The notes beneath the pieces were generated by a model that was given only the letters and a program-made list of their open reading frames with translations, was not told the DNA's origin and made no database searches. The position numbers and the translations under genes are program-made. From contig NZ_CP133838.1 in NCBI RefSeq assembly GCF_031432975.1, positions 4,526,001 through 4,590,000 on the forward strand: a DNA stretch of 64,000 nucleotides, read 5' to 3'. How positions within the stretch are numbered: the first letter of the stretch is position 1; every line of letters begins with the position of its first letter. Below, in pieces: positions 1 to 11,881 of this stretch. The DNA comes from Buttiauxella selenatireducens. Its GTDB lineage: Bacteria; Pseudomonadota; Gammaproteobacteria; Enterobacterales; Enterobacteriaceae.

Positions 1-744
1 AAACACTCGGCTCAACACGTACTCGCGTTTAGCAATAAATTCAGGGTCAGATTTGATGCTGCGGCATGGCTCGCCTTCTGTGAAACGGCGGCCAAAATCG
101 AGCGGTAAACGCTCGAGTACACGCCCTGGTCCGGGTGACAACAACACCAACTCAGTCGCCAGGAAAACCGCTTCTTCAATGTCATGCGTAATTAACAGCA
201 CCTGACGGCGGCTTTCGTGCCACAGCTTTAAAAGCAGCGTCTGCATTTGCTCGCGGGTGAAGGCGTCCAGTGCGCCAAAGGGTTCGTCGAGCAATAAAAG
301 TTGTGGCCGGGTTGCCAGCGCTCGGGCAATCCCTACTCGCTGACGCTGCCCGCCGGAGAGCTGCCAGATGGCTCGTTTCGCCTTATCTTCCAGACCCACT
401 TTGCGCAGCATATCGAGGGCAATTTCCTCACGCGCTGGCTTTGGCTCCCCTGCAAGTTGCAGACCGAAAGCGACATTTTCCAGCACCGTACGCCACGGCA
501 GCAGCCCTTCATGTTGAAAGACCACGCCGCGCTCAGCGCCCGGTCCCGTCACTGGTTTGCCCGCAAGCGTGATGCTCCCGGAATGATAAGGAACAAAGCC
601 AGCAATCAGGTTTAGCAGCGTGGTTTTCCCGCAGCCGGATGGGCCGAGAACAACCAGTAATTCGCCCTCATCCACGGTCAGATTGATATCGTTCAGAACG
701 GTTTTACCGTCATAATCCACGCTTAAATGCGAAACCTGTAACAT
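1..744 (-). CDS. tauB: Taurine ABC transporter ATP-binding protein, C-terminus cut by window edge
   Basis: ATPase of the taurine importer, on the inner face of the inner membrane. The reverse strand from the ATG at 744 reads [13 protein letters not shown] and shows Walker A (GPSGCGKTT), the ABC signature (LSGGQRQR), Walker B ([12 protein letters not shown]) and the H-loop ([10 protein letters not shown]). About 248 codons lie in the window; the E. coli family member has 255 residues, so only the last few are missing. It starts 10 bases after the tauA stop, as in a tauABCD operon. In E. coli tau genes sit elsewhere, next to hemB, so the location beside an rRNA operon is a rearrangement relative to E. 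coli. Confidence 0.95.
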   Translation of the reverse strand, partial: MLQVSHLSVDYDGKTVLNDINLTVDEGELLVVLGPSGCGKTTLLNLIAGFVPYHSGSITLAGKPVTGPGAERGVVFQHEGLLPWRTVLENVAFGLQLAGEPKPAREEIALDMLRKVGLEDKAKRAIWQLSGGQRQRVGIARALATRPQLLLLDEPFGALDAFTREQMQTLLLKLWHESRRQVLLITHDIEEAVFLATELVLLSPGPGRVLERLPLDFGRRFTEGEPCRSIKSDPEFIAKREYVLSRVF

Positions 745-754
745 GGCTAACCCC

Positions 755-1726
755 TTACTGCGCCAGCGTTTTCACGAAGCGGTCAGTGACGAACTGGCTG
801 TAATCCGTCTCAACTGCCGGGACTTTACCCTGCGCTTTGAGGAACTGCGCGGTATCGACAATCGCTTTATTCACCGGGCCACTGAGCTGCTCTGTTTGCT
901 GGCTCGCGGTGAGATAAGTATTGCCCTTCACCAGCACAGGAACGTCGCTTTCAGGCACGCCGCTCAAACGTGAGAGCTTGCTAAGGTTGTCCGGTTGTTT
1001 AAGCCAGACATCTGGGTTATCGATGTAACTTTTCTGTGCCGCAAGTGCACTTTTGGCAAAGGCTTCAACCACTTCCGGATGCGCTTGAGCGAAATCTTTA
1101 CGCACGACCCAAACATCCAGCGTCGGAGCTCCCCACTTGCCGACTTGTGCAGAATCCGTCAGCACGGTGCCCTCTTTTTCCAGCTCGTTAACCGCTGGCG
1201 CCCAGACATAAGCACCATCAATATCGCCACGTTGCCAGGCCGCGATAATCGCAGGAGGTTGAAGGTTAAGGATTTCCACCTGGCCTGGCTTAATACCCCA
1301 GTGTTTCAGAGCCGCCAACAGGCTGTAATGCGTGGTGGAGATAAACGGCACGGCAATACGCTTGCCGATAAGATCTTTTGGACTGGTGATGCCTTTCTTC
1401 ACAACCAGGGCTTCGGAGTTACCCAACTGCGAAGCAAGAAGGAATACTTCGATAGGTACATTCTGGCTTGCAGCCACTGCCAGCGGGCTGGAACCAATAT
1501 TACCGATCTGCACATCGCCCGATGCCAACGCGCGCACAACACTCGCGCCGCTGTCGAATTTGCGCCATTCGACTTTTGCGCCGCTATCTTTGGCAAAAGC
1601 ATTATCGGCCTGAGCAACTTTGGCCGGTTCAGCAGAAGTTTGGTACGCGACGGTCACATCCACCGCGAAGACAGGCGTTGCAATAAGAGCCAGAGCGGCC
1701 AGCCAGAGAGAATGTCGTTTTGCCAT
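755..1726 (-). CDS. tauA: Taurine-binding periplasmic protein TauA
   Basis: Substrate-binding protein that delivers taurine to TauBC; known role in sulfur supply under sulfate starvation. The protein has 323 residues, close to the usual 320. An N-terminal signal peptide (hydrophobic core [14 protein letters not shown], cleavage near residue 21) is followed by an NMT1/SsuA-like periplasmic binding fold ([31 protein letters not shown]). The start at 1726 is supported by an AGGAG ribosome site 10 bases upstream. First gene of the tau operon here; regulation by CysB and Cbl is known for the family but no site is demonstrated here. Confidence 0.96.
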   Translation of the reverse strand: MAKRHSLWLAALALIATPVFAVDVTVAYQTSAEPAKVAQADNAFAKDSGAKVEWRKFDSGASVVRALASGDVQIGNIGSSPLAVAASQNVPIEVFLLASQLGNSEALVVKKGITSPKDLIGKRIAVPFISTTHYSLLAALKHWGIKPGQVEILNLQPPAIIAAWQRGDIDGAYVWAPAVNELEKEGTVLTDSAQVGKWGAPTLDVWVVRKDFAQAHPEVVEAFAKSALAAQKSYIDNPDVWLKQPDNLSKLSRLSGVPESDVPVLVKGNTYLTASQQTEQLSGPVNKAIVDTAQFLKAQGKVPAVETDYSQFVTDRFVKTLAQ

Positions 1727-2001
1727 GATGAGTGCTCCTGTATTGATGATGGGAGCAGTATTTCTAACGGCGACGATTACATAAAAGAATTAAAAATTAT
1801 CGCTAATGCTTTTATGTTTTTAGATGAATTTTGGGGAAGGATAGCTGGGGAATGGGATATGGATAATGATCAGAAAATCGAAACTTTTAGCTGCTGTAGG
1901 TCTTTGGATCTCCAAAGACCTTGTGCGATCGGCGAGGATCGTCGCGTCCAGTCACATTCTTTCCTTTGCGGCAAACACTGGCTCCAGTGCGCTTCAACTC
2001 G
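1727..2001. promoter_or_regulatory. tauA upstream region with a perfect 10-bp hairpin
   Basis: No gene. The part next to tauA (about 1760-1860) is AT-rich and is where a CysB/Cbl-dependent promoter would be expected from E. coli; I cannot place the sites. At 1898-1921 lies a perfect inverted repeat, AGGTCTTTGG and CCAAAGACCT around a 4-base loop. It has no T-run on either side. It is about 80 bases after the stop of the upstream VOC gene and may end that transcript. Confidence 0.4.
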
Positions 2002-2475
2002 TCAACCTCGTATCGCAGCTTCAATAGCTGCAACGTCTATTTTCTTCATCGACATCATCGCGCCAAATGCACGCCTGGCGGTGTCACCTCCCGTGGCCAG
2101 AGCATCGGTCAGTACGCGTGGAGTAATTTGCCAGCTAACACCCCATTTATCCTTGCACCAGCCGCACTCACTTTCCTGACCGCCGTTACCGACAATAGCG
2201 TTCCAGTAGCGGTCTGTTTCTGCCTGATCGTCGGTGGATATCTGAAAGGAAAAGGCTTCATTATGTTTGAAATGCGGCCCGCCGTTGAGGCCAATGCATG
2301 ACACGCCCGCGACGACAAATTCGACAACTATTGTGTCGCCAGCCTTGCCATCCGGATAGTCGCCGGGGGCAGGAATGACGGCTCCAACACTGCTGTCTGG
2401 AAAAGTCGCAGCATAGAAACGTGCAGCCGCCTCCGCATCATGATCGTACCAAATACAGATTGTATTCTTAGCCAT
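2002..2475 (-). CDS. VOC-family protein, PhnB-like
   Basis: A 157-residue protein of the vicinal oxygen chelate (glyoxalase fold) superfamily, subfamily annotated as PhnB-like or '3-demethylubiquinone-9 3-methyltransferase domain'. Typical features are the N-terminal IWYDHDAEAAARFYAATFP, the strand GDTIVVEFVVAGVSCIGLNGG and the central FSFQISTDDQAETDRYW. The reaction is not known for this subfamily, and the methyltransferase label is not supported by any SAM-binding motif. It stands alone between tauA and the rRNA operon, on the same strand. The start is the first ATG, with no alternative needed. Confidence 0.8.
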   Translation of the reverse strand: MAKNTICIWYDHDAEAAARFYAATFPDSSVGAVIPAPGDYPDGKAGDTIVVEFVVAGVSCIGLNGGPHFKHNEAFSFQISTDDQAETDRYWNAIVGNGGQESECGWCKDKWGVSWQITPRVLTDALATGGDTARRAFGAMMSMKKIDVAAIEAAIRG

Positions 2476-2785
2476 AAGTTAGCCTGCTTGTCATGTTTCT
2501 TACCGGGTGACACCGATACCTGTGCGCTCAATTCCGGTAACCGTACCCGCAGTGCCTTACCGGCATTACGCCTTTTGTGTTTAACCAACCATAAGTATGT
2601 ACCGGATCTGGATCATGTGACTGTAAGAGGTGTGATTTGTGGTCTGTATCGCTTAACTGACGGGAAACTTACCCACGAAAACAGTGAATAAATAGAGTCA
2701 TTCTACGAGGGTATTAAGGGTATTTTCACGGGTTGGCTTGCCTGAGAGCGATATGCAGGGGCGGTCCGGGTAAATTGCAGACAGC
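2476..2785. other. Gene-free stretch downstream of the rRNA operon
   Basis: Nothing recognisable. A short open frame on the plus strand (2440-2691) runs antisense to the 5' end of the VOC gene, resembles nothing I know and has no convincing ribosome site. This is the spacer between the rRNA terminators and the next minus-strand gene. Confidence 0.4.
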
Positions 2786-2816
2786 AAAAAGCCCTGTACG
2801 TCAGTACAGGGCTTTT
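2786..2816 (-). terminator. Second terminator after the rRNA operon
   Basis: A stem AAGCCCTGTAC / GTACAGGGCTT with loop GTCA (read on plus) is flanked by an A-run on one side and TTTT on the other, so it can act in both directions. It lies about 120 bases past 5S, the position of T2-type rRNA terminators. Confidence 0.75.
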
Positions 2817-2900
2817 ACTCGTATCATCCTGATACTCGCCCCTCCGGGGCCGCCGTGACCGGCGTGCAAAACTGTTCCCGACAGTTTTGTCACAAACACA

Positions 2901-2927
2901 AAAAGGCCACCCGTTAAGGTGGCCTTC
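2901..2927 (-). terminator. First terminator after 5S rRNA
   Basis: On the minus strand, AAGGCCACC-TTAAC-GGTGGCCTT is followed by TTTTTGTG. It starts about 12 bases after the 3' end of 5S rRNA, as expected for the main rRNA operon terminator. Confidence 0.85.
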
Positions 2928-2938
2928 ATGTTTATTTG

Positions 2939-3058
2939 GAGCCTGGCAGTTCCCTACTCTCGCATGGGGAGACCCCACACTACCATCGGCGCTACGGCGT
3001 TTCACTTCTGAGTTCGGCATGGGGTCAGGTGGGACCACCGCGCTAGTGCCGCCAGGCA
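2939..3058 (-). rRNA. rrf: 5S ribosomal RNA
   Basis: A 120-base 5S rRNA, last of the operon. The reverse strand begins TGCCTGGCGGCACTAGCGCG and carries the standard CCCATGCCGAACTCAG and CGATGGTAGTGTGGGG segments. The terminal helix (TGCCTGGCGGC with GAACTGCCAGGC) is intact. No second 5S copy or distal tRNA follows. Confidence 0.97.
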
Positions 3059-3169
3059 TATTCTGTTTCATTAACCGTTATGTTATTCACATAACCATTA
3101 ACTTAAATCTGAGAATCAAGCTGAAAATCAAATGTCTTCGTCTCTCAACCAAAACACCTTCGGTGTTGT

Positions 3170-6078
<2,909 letters not shown>

Positions 6079-6296
6079 TCACAACCCGAAGATGTCTCGT
6101 AAGACACAATCGATATTGTGAAAATTTGAGAGACTCGAACACACCGCTTATCTGTTCTTATTACGGAGAACAGACACAGTGTGTCGTTTCAATTTTCAGC
6201 TTGTTCCAGATTTTTAAAGAGCAAATATCTCAAACGTGACTGTTAAGTCAGTTTTGAGATATTGAGGTCGGTGACTTTCACTCACAAACCAGCAAG
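6079..6296 (-). other. Internal transcribed spacer between tRNA-Glu and 23S
   Basis: About 218 bases with no gene. It forms part of the processing stalk around 23S and contains the AT-rich leader-like sequence typical of enteric rRNA spacers (for example TGCTCTTTAAAAATCTGGAA on the minus strand near 6205-6226, a boxA-like stretch). Confidence 0.7.
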
Positions 6297-6372
6297 TGGC
6301 GTCCCCTAGGGGATTCGAACCCCTGTTACCGCCGTGAAAGGGCGGTGTCCTGGGCCTCTAGACGAAGGGGAC
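6297..6372 (-). tRNA. tRNA-Glu (anticodon TTC)
   Basis: A 76-base tRNA in the 16S-23S spacer. The acceptor starts GTCCCCTTCGTCTAGAGGCC, the anticodon stem-loop is CCGCCCTTTCACGGCGG with anticodon TTC, the T-arm is AGGGGTTCGAATCCCCT, and the end is encoded GCCA. A single spacer tRNA-Glu makes this operon the rrnB/C/E/G type rather than the Ile-Ala type. Confidence 0.98.
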
Positions 6373-6458
6373 ACTGAAGTCTCACTCGCAAGACGCCTTG
6401 CTTCTTTACTTTCATCAGACAATCTGTGTGAGCACTACGCGGGTTTGTATCTTTCAGG

Positions 6459-7998
<1,540 letters not shown>

Positions 7999-8163
7999 AA
8001 AGCTTGATTTGCTTCAACTCGTGAAGCGGTGCTCAAAAATTAACTTTCGTAATAATTCAACTAAATGAATTACTGCTTGGTCACTCTTCAAGACTTGATA
8101 TTTTTTTGATACCCGAAGGTATCTGAGATATCAATCCTGCGAGTGCCCACACAGATTGTCTGA

Positions 8164-8183
8164 TAAATTGTTAAAGAGCAGTG
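8164..8183 (-). promoter_or_regulatory. rRNA leader boxA (antitermination)
   Basis: The minus strand reads TGCTCTTTAACAATT, the canonical boxA recognised by NusB/NusE in rRNA leaders. It lies about 170 bases upstream of mature 16S. Confidence 0.85.
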
Positions 8184-8219
8184 AGTTACGCGCTTTCGCT
8201 TGCTAACTCGAGGTGGCGT

Positions 8220-8247
8220 ATATTACGCTTTCCTCTTTCAGAGTCAA
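8220..8247 (-). promoter_or_regulatory. rRNA promoter P2
   Basis: On the minus strand, -35 TTGACT (8242-8247) and -10 TAATAT (8220-8225) are separated by 16 bases. The context resembles E. coli rrn P2 promoters. Confidence 0.85.
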
Positions 8248-8328
8248 CCCTTAATTTCAGGATATTTGACTCTCATCGCCGCCGTTACTCTGTGATGTTG
8301 TTCACATGTTCCGTGTCGATGGAGGCGC

Positions 8329-8356
8329 ATTATAGGGAGTTATCCTGAGGCTGCAA
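8329..8356 (-). promoter_or_regulatory. rRNA promoter P1 with GC discriminator
   Basis: On the minus strand, -35 TTGCAG (8351-8356), a 16-base spacer and -10 TATAAT (8329-8334) are followed by the GC-rich discriminator GCGCCTCC typical of stringently controlled rrn P1 promoters. An AT-rich stretch (GTAAAATTAGTGCAAATTTA) directly upstream fits an UP element. Confidence 0.88.
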
Positions 8357-8500
8357 CCCTAAATTTGCACTAATTTTACTGACTGCTGCAATCCCCAGCA
8401 AAACCCCGCCTTATACGCAGTTGTGCACAATGTTATCCACAAAATTGATCGACTCCCTTGATAAACACACCATGAGGTTAGTAATTCCTTCATTAGCAGC

Positions 8501-8662
8501 ATGAGAACATCCCCATTTAAGATGCGTTTTTCTGAAGAGCAGCTCATCAGTATCCGCCACGAAGCCGGGGCTGGCGTTCCTGCCAGTGAGATCTACCGGA
8601 AGTATGTCATCTCCTACTATTCCTTCTATATAGAAGGCGAAGAAGATTCACGACACAGAGAG
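8501..8662 (+). pseudogene. Remnant of an IS3-family transposase orfA
   Basis: One open frame from ATG 8501 reads MRTSPFKMRFSEEQLISIRH and continues EAGAGVPASEIYRKYVISYYSFY. This matches the N-terminal helix-turn-helix of IS3-family OrfA proteins (typically RFTEEQII..LREAEAGVPVAELCRKHGIS...FY). The match stops at the FY, where FYKWRAKYGGM would follow. No terminal inverted repeats or complete orfB can be seen, so this is a decayed fragment. The assignment rests on about 40 residues. Confidence 0.65.
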
Positions 8663-9115
8663 CAAGGCTTTTGATGGCGACGACATTTTGTGGAAATGTA
8701 TCCGGCCTCTCGCGAGTGAGATGTTGTTACAGCCAAGCCACGATGGAATCCACAAGCATCGCTTCCTTATAAGCACAATTCTGGCGTTCAGTACTACCCG
8801 CTTTTAGCCAGTGTCGATTCGCAGTTATGTTATCCGCTTAAACACAACAAACATGTAAAACGCATGCGGGTCGGTATACCTATATAAATGTACGCTGCAC
8901 GATGATGTCATCGTCGTCCCGTTCGAGGAGATTCAAAGACACTGCGTTACTGGGCACAACGTGGCGTCACCAATCCCCTCTTCCGTTCTGGAAAAAGTTT
9001 GAACAGCATTCAGTTGGGTGAAAATGTGATGGTGGGCTGCGGGAATAGGATGCAGACAGGATGTATCTGCAACCAGTAGCAGGAAACATGGTGACGAGGC
9101 GATAGATTAAGCCAA
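8663..9115. other. Gene-free decayed sequence in the accessory islet
   Basis: No intact gene. Short coding-like scraps such as RYWAQRGVTNPLFRSGKS on the plus strand near 8950-9000 suggest degraded mobile DNA, possibly more of the same insertion sequence, but none is long enough to name. Confidence 0.35.
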
Positions 9116-9442
9116 CTACCAGGATGACTTTGCTTTTACTTGAGCAAGCAGTTCCGTTTTATCCAGGTCAGATAACTTCACCCAACTTAATGTAAGTTCT
9201 GCCAGTTGATCATCTACCATATAGAAGTAAGCAAGTGGGACTTCCAGAGCTGTAGCAAGCTGCTGTGCGATCTCAATATTGGCCTGATGCACACCCTTTT
9301 CATAGCGATTGATGCGCGTGCTCGCAACGAACTCGTCTATCCCAGCAAGAATGCCAAGACTCTTTTGTGACAGCCCTTTCGAAAGACGTGCAGCTTTTAG
9401 GCGCTGGCAGAAGATATCGGGGTAATTAATAGAAGTTTTCAT
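9116..9442 (-). CDS. XRE-family transcriptional regulator 1 (paralogue of the gene at 9527)
   Basis: A 108-residue DNA-binding protein with one Cro/C1-type helix-turn-helix at about residues 11-66 (RLKAARLSKGLSQKSLGILA ... RINRYEKGVHQANIEIAQQL), followed by VPLAYFY and a short C-terminal tail. Its nearest relative is the next gene upstream, with roughly 57% identity over the first 90 residues by eye. The ATG at 9442 lies 2 bases from a 17-bp palindrome (9444-9460), with a second copy at 9478-9494. This arrangement implies autorepression. There is no clear Shine-Dalgarno, because the palindrome occupies that position. The target genes are unknown. Confidence 0.88.
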   Translation of the reverse strand: MKTSINYPDIFCQRLKAARLSKGLSQKSLGILAGIDEFVASTRINRYEKGVHQANIEIAQQLATALEVPLAYFYMVDDQLAELTLSWVKLSDLDKTELLAQVKAKSSW

Positions 9443-9443
9443 A

Positions 9444-9460
9444 GCTACGATAGTCGTAGC
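9444..9460. promoter_or_regulatory. Palindromic operator, proximal, regulator 1
   Basis: GCTACGA-TAG-TCGTAGC, a perfect inverted repeat of 7 bases around 3. It begins 2 bases before the start codon of regulator 1. The same motif recurs three more times in the next 430 bases (9478, 9837, 9871). Confidence 0.75.
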
Positions 9461-9477
9461 TTTATAGCGTAGCAGAT

Positions 9478-9494
9478 ACTACGAGTAACGTAGT
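9478..9494. promoter_or_regulatory. Palindromic operator, distal, regulator 1
   Basis: ACTACG-AGTAA-CGTAGT, 17 bases, centred 34 bases from the proximal copy. On the minus strand TTACTC (inside this copy) and TATAAA (9462-9467) are 16 bases apart and could be the -35 and -10 of the regulator's own promoter. Repressor bound to either copy would then block it. Confidence 0.7.
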
Positions 9495-9526
9495 TTTTGT
9501 ATTAAATAGAGTGGTAACACAGATGG

Positions 9527-9835
9527 CTAACGGGCTAGATCTAAAACTTCTTCTTTAATCTGCAAAGATGATCGGCTAAAGAGCAAAAGCATTTCTGCCA
9601 ATTGATCATCAGCATAGAAATAGCCAAGCGGTACATCTAATACTTCAGCCAAATATTGAGCCGTTTGTATATCAGCTTCATGAATCCCAAGCTCATACCG
9701 ATTGATGCGAGCGTTCGCAACAAACTCATCTATACCTGCCAAAATCCCAAGGTTTCTTTGTAAAAGACCAAGCGCAAGCCGGGAAGCTTTGAGCCTTTTG
9801 CAGAAAATTTCACGATAATTTGTTGTTGTTCGCAT
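9527..9835 (-). CDS. XRE-family transcriptional regulator 2 (paralogue of the gene at 9116)
   Basis: A 102-residue Cro/C1-type helix-turn-helix protein (RLKASRLALGLLQRNLGILA ... RINRYELGIHEADIQTAQYL, then VPLGYFYADDQLAEM). I place the start at the ATG at 9835 (MRTTTNYREIF), not at 9859. This aligns with MKTSINYPDIF of the paralogue and puts the start 2 bases from its palindrome, exactly as there. The helix 2 signature is LLQRNLG instead of the usual LSQ, a departure from the family. The two genes look like a tandem duplication including the control region. Confidence 0.85.
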   Translation of the reverse strand: MRTTTNYREIFCKRLKASRLALGLLQRNLGILAGIDEFVANARINRYELGIHEADIQTAQYLAEVLDVPLGYFYADDQLAEMLLLFSRSSLQIKEEVLDLAR

Positions 9836-9836
9836 A

Positions 9837-9853
9837 ACTACGATATTCGTAGT
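9837..9853. promoter_or_regulatory. Palindromic operator, proximal, regulator 2
   Basis: ACTACGA-TAT-TCGTAGT, a perfect inverted repeat of 7 bases around 3, beginning 2 bases before the chosen start codon. Same motif and same spacing as at regulator 1. Confidence 0.75.
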
Positions 9854-9870
9854 TTTCATTTAGACACAAA

Positions 9871-9887
9871 ACTACGAATAACGTAGC
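9871..9887. promoter_or_regulatory. Palindromic operator, distal, regulator 2
   Basis: ACTACG-AATAA-CGTAGC, 17 bases. Its centre is 34 bases from that of the proximal copy, the same distance as at regulator 1. It also lies between regulator 2 and the divergent Ner-like gene and could influence both. Confidence 0.7.
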
Positions 9888-9934
9888 ATTGATTTGTGAC
9901 AGCTCTATTAACAAGTAGTAGTTAGGAGGGAATC

Positions 9935-10192
9935 ATGACAAACGGCTGGCATCAGGCAGATATCATCGCGGGTTTACATAAAAAGGGTACTTCCCTTGCG
10001 GCGCTTTCAAGAAGTGCTGGTTTGAGTTCATCAACACTGGCTAATGCACTTATACGGCCCTGGCCGAAAGGTGAGTTTTTGATTGCTGAGGCTTTAGGGG
10101 TACATCCGAGTGAAATTTGGCCTAATAGATATTTTGGTGTTGATGGGGAAATTTCTGAGCGTAAGAATTTAATCCGAAAGGCTAGAGAGTAA
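9935..10192 (+). CDS. Ner-like (Nlp/SfsB family) DNA-binding protein
   Basis: An 85-residue small regulator of the family of phage Mu Ner and enterobacterial Nlp/SfsB. It has the characteristic N-terminal WHQADIIAGLHKKGTSLAAL, the recognition region SRSAGLSSSTLANAL and the following RPWPKGEFLIAEALGVHPSE with IWPNRYF. A strong ribosome site (AGGAGG) precedes the ATG at 9935. It is divergent from XRE regulator 2, with 99 bases between start codons. Ner is a phage early-gene repressor, and such genes are often left from transposable phages. No other phage gene is near. Confidence 0.9.
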   Translation: MTNGWHQADIIAGLHKKGTSLAALSRSAGLSSSTLANALIRPWPKGEFLIAEALGVHPSEIWPNRYFGVDGEISERKNLIRKARE

Positions 10193-10446
10193 CTAAATGA
10201 AATAATTCACGTTAAAATTAAAAAATAGCAAAGATAATTTATCTTCAATATTAAATCATGTTCACAACAGCAAATATCCTTATTAAGGATATTTGCCAAA
10301 AGGATAAAAACAAGACCATTGTAGTTTACAAAAACCATAATTAAAATTCGACCATTTACTCAGAGTAAGCAAAGCGTGATAACTCACTAAAACCTAACAA
10401 CTATAAGCATTATAAAAATGTAGCTATAATTGTCAGCATTCAAGTA
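10193..10446. other. AT-rich convergent spacer with a perfect 12-bp hairpin
   Basis: No gene. At 10270-10296 GCAAATATCCTT and AAGGATATTTGC flank a 3-base loop (ATT). No T-run follows on either strand, so it is a weak terminator at best. It lies between the convergent Ner-like gene and the 5'-nucleotidase gene. Confidence 0.5.
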
Positions 10447-11379
10447 TTACTTCGCTCTGTTAGTCACACCAAATGGTATATGTACAGAAGGAAGTACAGA
10501 CGCAGAAGCATCCAAATGAAGGCGTTGATCATCAAAAAACATGTGCGGCTTCATTATGCCAAGAATTTTACTCTTTTCCACTCCTCCCATAAAGAATGCC
10601 TCATTCACATTTATCCCCCAAGAACGCATGGTATTAATGACACGTTTGTGCGAAGGAGCATTTCTAGCGGTAACTATTGATATACGTAATATCCTTTGAT
10701 ATGAAGGATCTTTTTCCTCCATCTCCTCTTCCATTTTCTGAATGTCAGATATACGTTTTAAAAACTCTTTTAAAGGACCTGGATTATGTGAAACATTTAC
10801 TTTTGATTCTTCATGGTGATGAAAATCTGCTAGAATACGATTTTCTTGAAATATTGCTTCAGCTTCATCGTCAGCAATAACTCCATCGAAGTCAAAAGCA
10901 ATTCTCAATTCGCGGTCTAGAACATCGTCCTTTATATTTCCTTTCAAGATCTGCCCAGCAGGGTAACCTGCCATTACAGCTTGATTAACATCCTGTGAAT
11001 TTGCAGAAAGGAATAACTCTATATCTAAAGCTGGTATATATTTATGGGGCGATCGCCCTTGCAAGAAAAGCGCTCGCGTTATACTTAAACCATAGCTTTC
11101 TATAGAGTTCATAACGCGCAGGCCGGTATCAGGATCATTTCGCGATAATAATATAACTTCGACCGGAGGGCTTGTTGGATTAATATTATTTAGACTTAAC
11201 AACCTTCTGATAAATGGGAATGCAACCCCTTTACTTAACAATACATCTTGATTTTCTCTCTGAAATTTTCGATATTCCTCTTCTCCCTTTGTTCTAAATA
11301 TTTCATCCGACTCCTCGAGATCAAAAAGAGCACTGGAAGCTAAACCTATTACTAATCGAGAGGACAAATCATAAGGCAT
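10447..11379 (-). CDS. 5'-nucleotidase, cN-I-like family (PF06189 type)
   Basis: A 310-residue cytosolic 5'-nucleotidase-like protein, expected to hydrolyse nucleoside monophosphates. Family signatures are visible in order: RLVIGLASSALFDLEESDEIF (residues 8-28), VILLSRNDPDTGLRVMNSIE (75-94), LDIELFLSANSQDV (118-131), the HAD-like IAFDFDGVIADDEAE (160-174, D163 and D165), SIVTARN (234-240) and HMFFDDQ (279-285). The set of catalytic residues appears complete. The gene is AT-rich compared with the core genes and stands alone between the Ner-like gene and leuX, suggesting transfer. The substrate is unknown. Confidence 0.85.
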   Translation of the reverse strand: MPYDLSSRLVIGLASSALFDLEESDEIFRTKGEEEYRKFQRENQDVLLSKGVAFPFIRRLLSLNNINPTSPPVEVILLSRNDPDTGLRVMNSIESYGLSITRALFLQGRSPHKYIPALDIELFLSANSQDVNQAVMAGYPAGQILKGNIKDDVLDRELRIAFDFDGVIADDEAEAIFQENRILADFHHHEESKVNVSHNPGPLKEFLKRISDIQKMEEEMEEKDPSYQRILRISIVTARNAPSHKRVINTMRSWGINVNEAFFMGGVEKSKILGIMKPHMFFDDQRLHLDASASVLPSVHIPFGVTNRAK

Positions 11380-11466
11380 TTCTACTTTCCCTTATATAAT
11401 ACAAGTGAGGATAAAAATTAGCCGTACTAAATCAAAGATGTGAGAACATTCACGGAAAAAAATCAC
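11380..11466. other. Upstream region of the nucleotidase gene
   Basis: AT-rich sequence between leuX and the nucleotidase gene, which must hold that gene's promoter. I see no clear -35/-10 pair. The ribosome site is weak (AAGGGAAAGTAGAA before the ATG on the minus strand). Confidence 0.3.
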
Positions 11467-11492
11467 AAAAAAAGCCGCTCGTGAGCGGCTAA
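11467..11492 (-). terminator. leuX terminator
   Basis: The minus strand reads AGCCGCTC-AC-GAGCGGCT followed by TTTTTTT, directly after the tRNA 3' end. Confidence 0.9.
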
Positions 11493-11506
11493 ATTTGCAT
11501 ATCAGA

Positions 11507-11591
11507 TGGTGCCGAAGGCCGGACTCGAACCGGCACGTATCTCTACGGTTGATTTTGAATCAACTGCGTCTACCGATTTCGCCACTTCGGC
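11507..11591 (-). tRNA. leuX: tRNA-Leu (anticodon CAA)
   Basis: An 85-base class II tRNA. It starts GCCGAAGTGGCGAAATCGGT, has the anticodon loop TTCAAAA (CAA), a long variable arm and an encoded CACCA end. It is almost identical to E. coli leuX. leuX is a well-known target of island integrases, which recombine at the tRNA 3' end. Here that end faces the AT-rich islet at 8.4-11.5 kb. No integrase gene or second copy of the 3' end was found. Confidence 0.97.
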
Positions 11592-11619
11592 ACGAAGAGG
11601 TATGCGGAAAACGTTGAGG

Positions 11620-11647
11620 ATTATATCTGTCACACGCCGCTTTGCAA
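11620..11647 (-). promoter_or_regulatory. leuX promoter
   Basis: On the minus strand, -35 TTGCAA (11642-11647), a 16-base spacer and -10 TATAAT (11620-11625) lie about 30 bases upstream of the mature tRNA 5' end. Confidence 0.8.
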
Positions 11648-11881
11648 GCCCCATTCTACCTTCTGCGTGCTGAGTGCTGAAAAAATCAGCGCACCATCAA
11701 TTCGTTGCCCTTTTCTGCCGTTTCTGCTCTGTCGTTTCTGCGCTTCCAGCCCCACTTCACAAATTCACTAAATCTATCGTTCCAAGGTTTACATCACCTT
11801 TCATTTGTTATGAGATCTCGTTACGGGTTTCATTAACCCATCTCCCCTTCTGCATTTCCAAACCGAAACGAGAAAACGCGA

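Noticed and set aside
995-2179. A 394-codon plus-strand open frame across tauA
   Set aside because: It is antisense to tauA and to the VOC gene, which are strongly supported, and its translation has a cysteine- and arginine-rich composition typical of shadow frames.
2440-2691. A small plus-strand gene next to the VOC gene
   Set aside because: It overlaps the 5' end of the VOC gene in antisense, shows no family features and has no ribosome site.
8359-8547. A 62-codon minus-strand open frame upstream of the rRNA operon
   Set aside because: It runs antisense to the IS3 remnant and ends near rRNA promoter P1 and its upstream element; it has no recognisable similarity or ribosome site.
8400-11507. 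A direct repeat of the leuX 3' end marking attL and attR
   Set aside because: I looked for GGTGCCGAAGG-like sequence near the rRNA side and found none, and there is no integrase gene.
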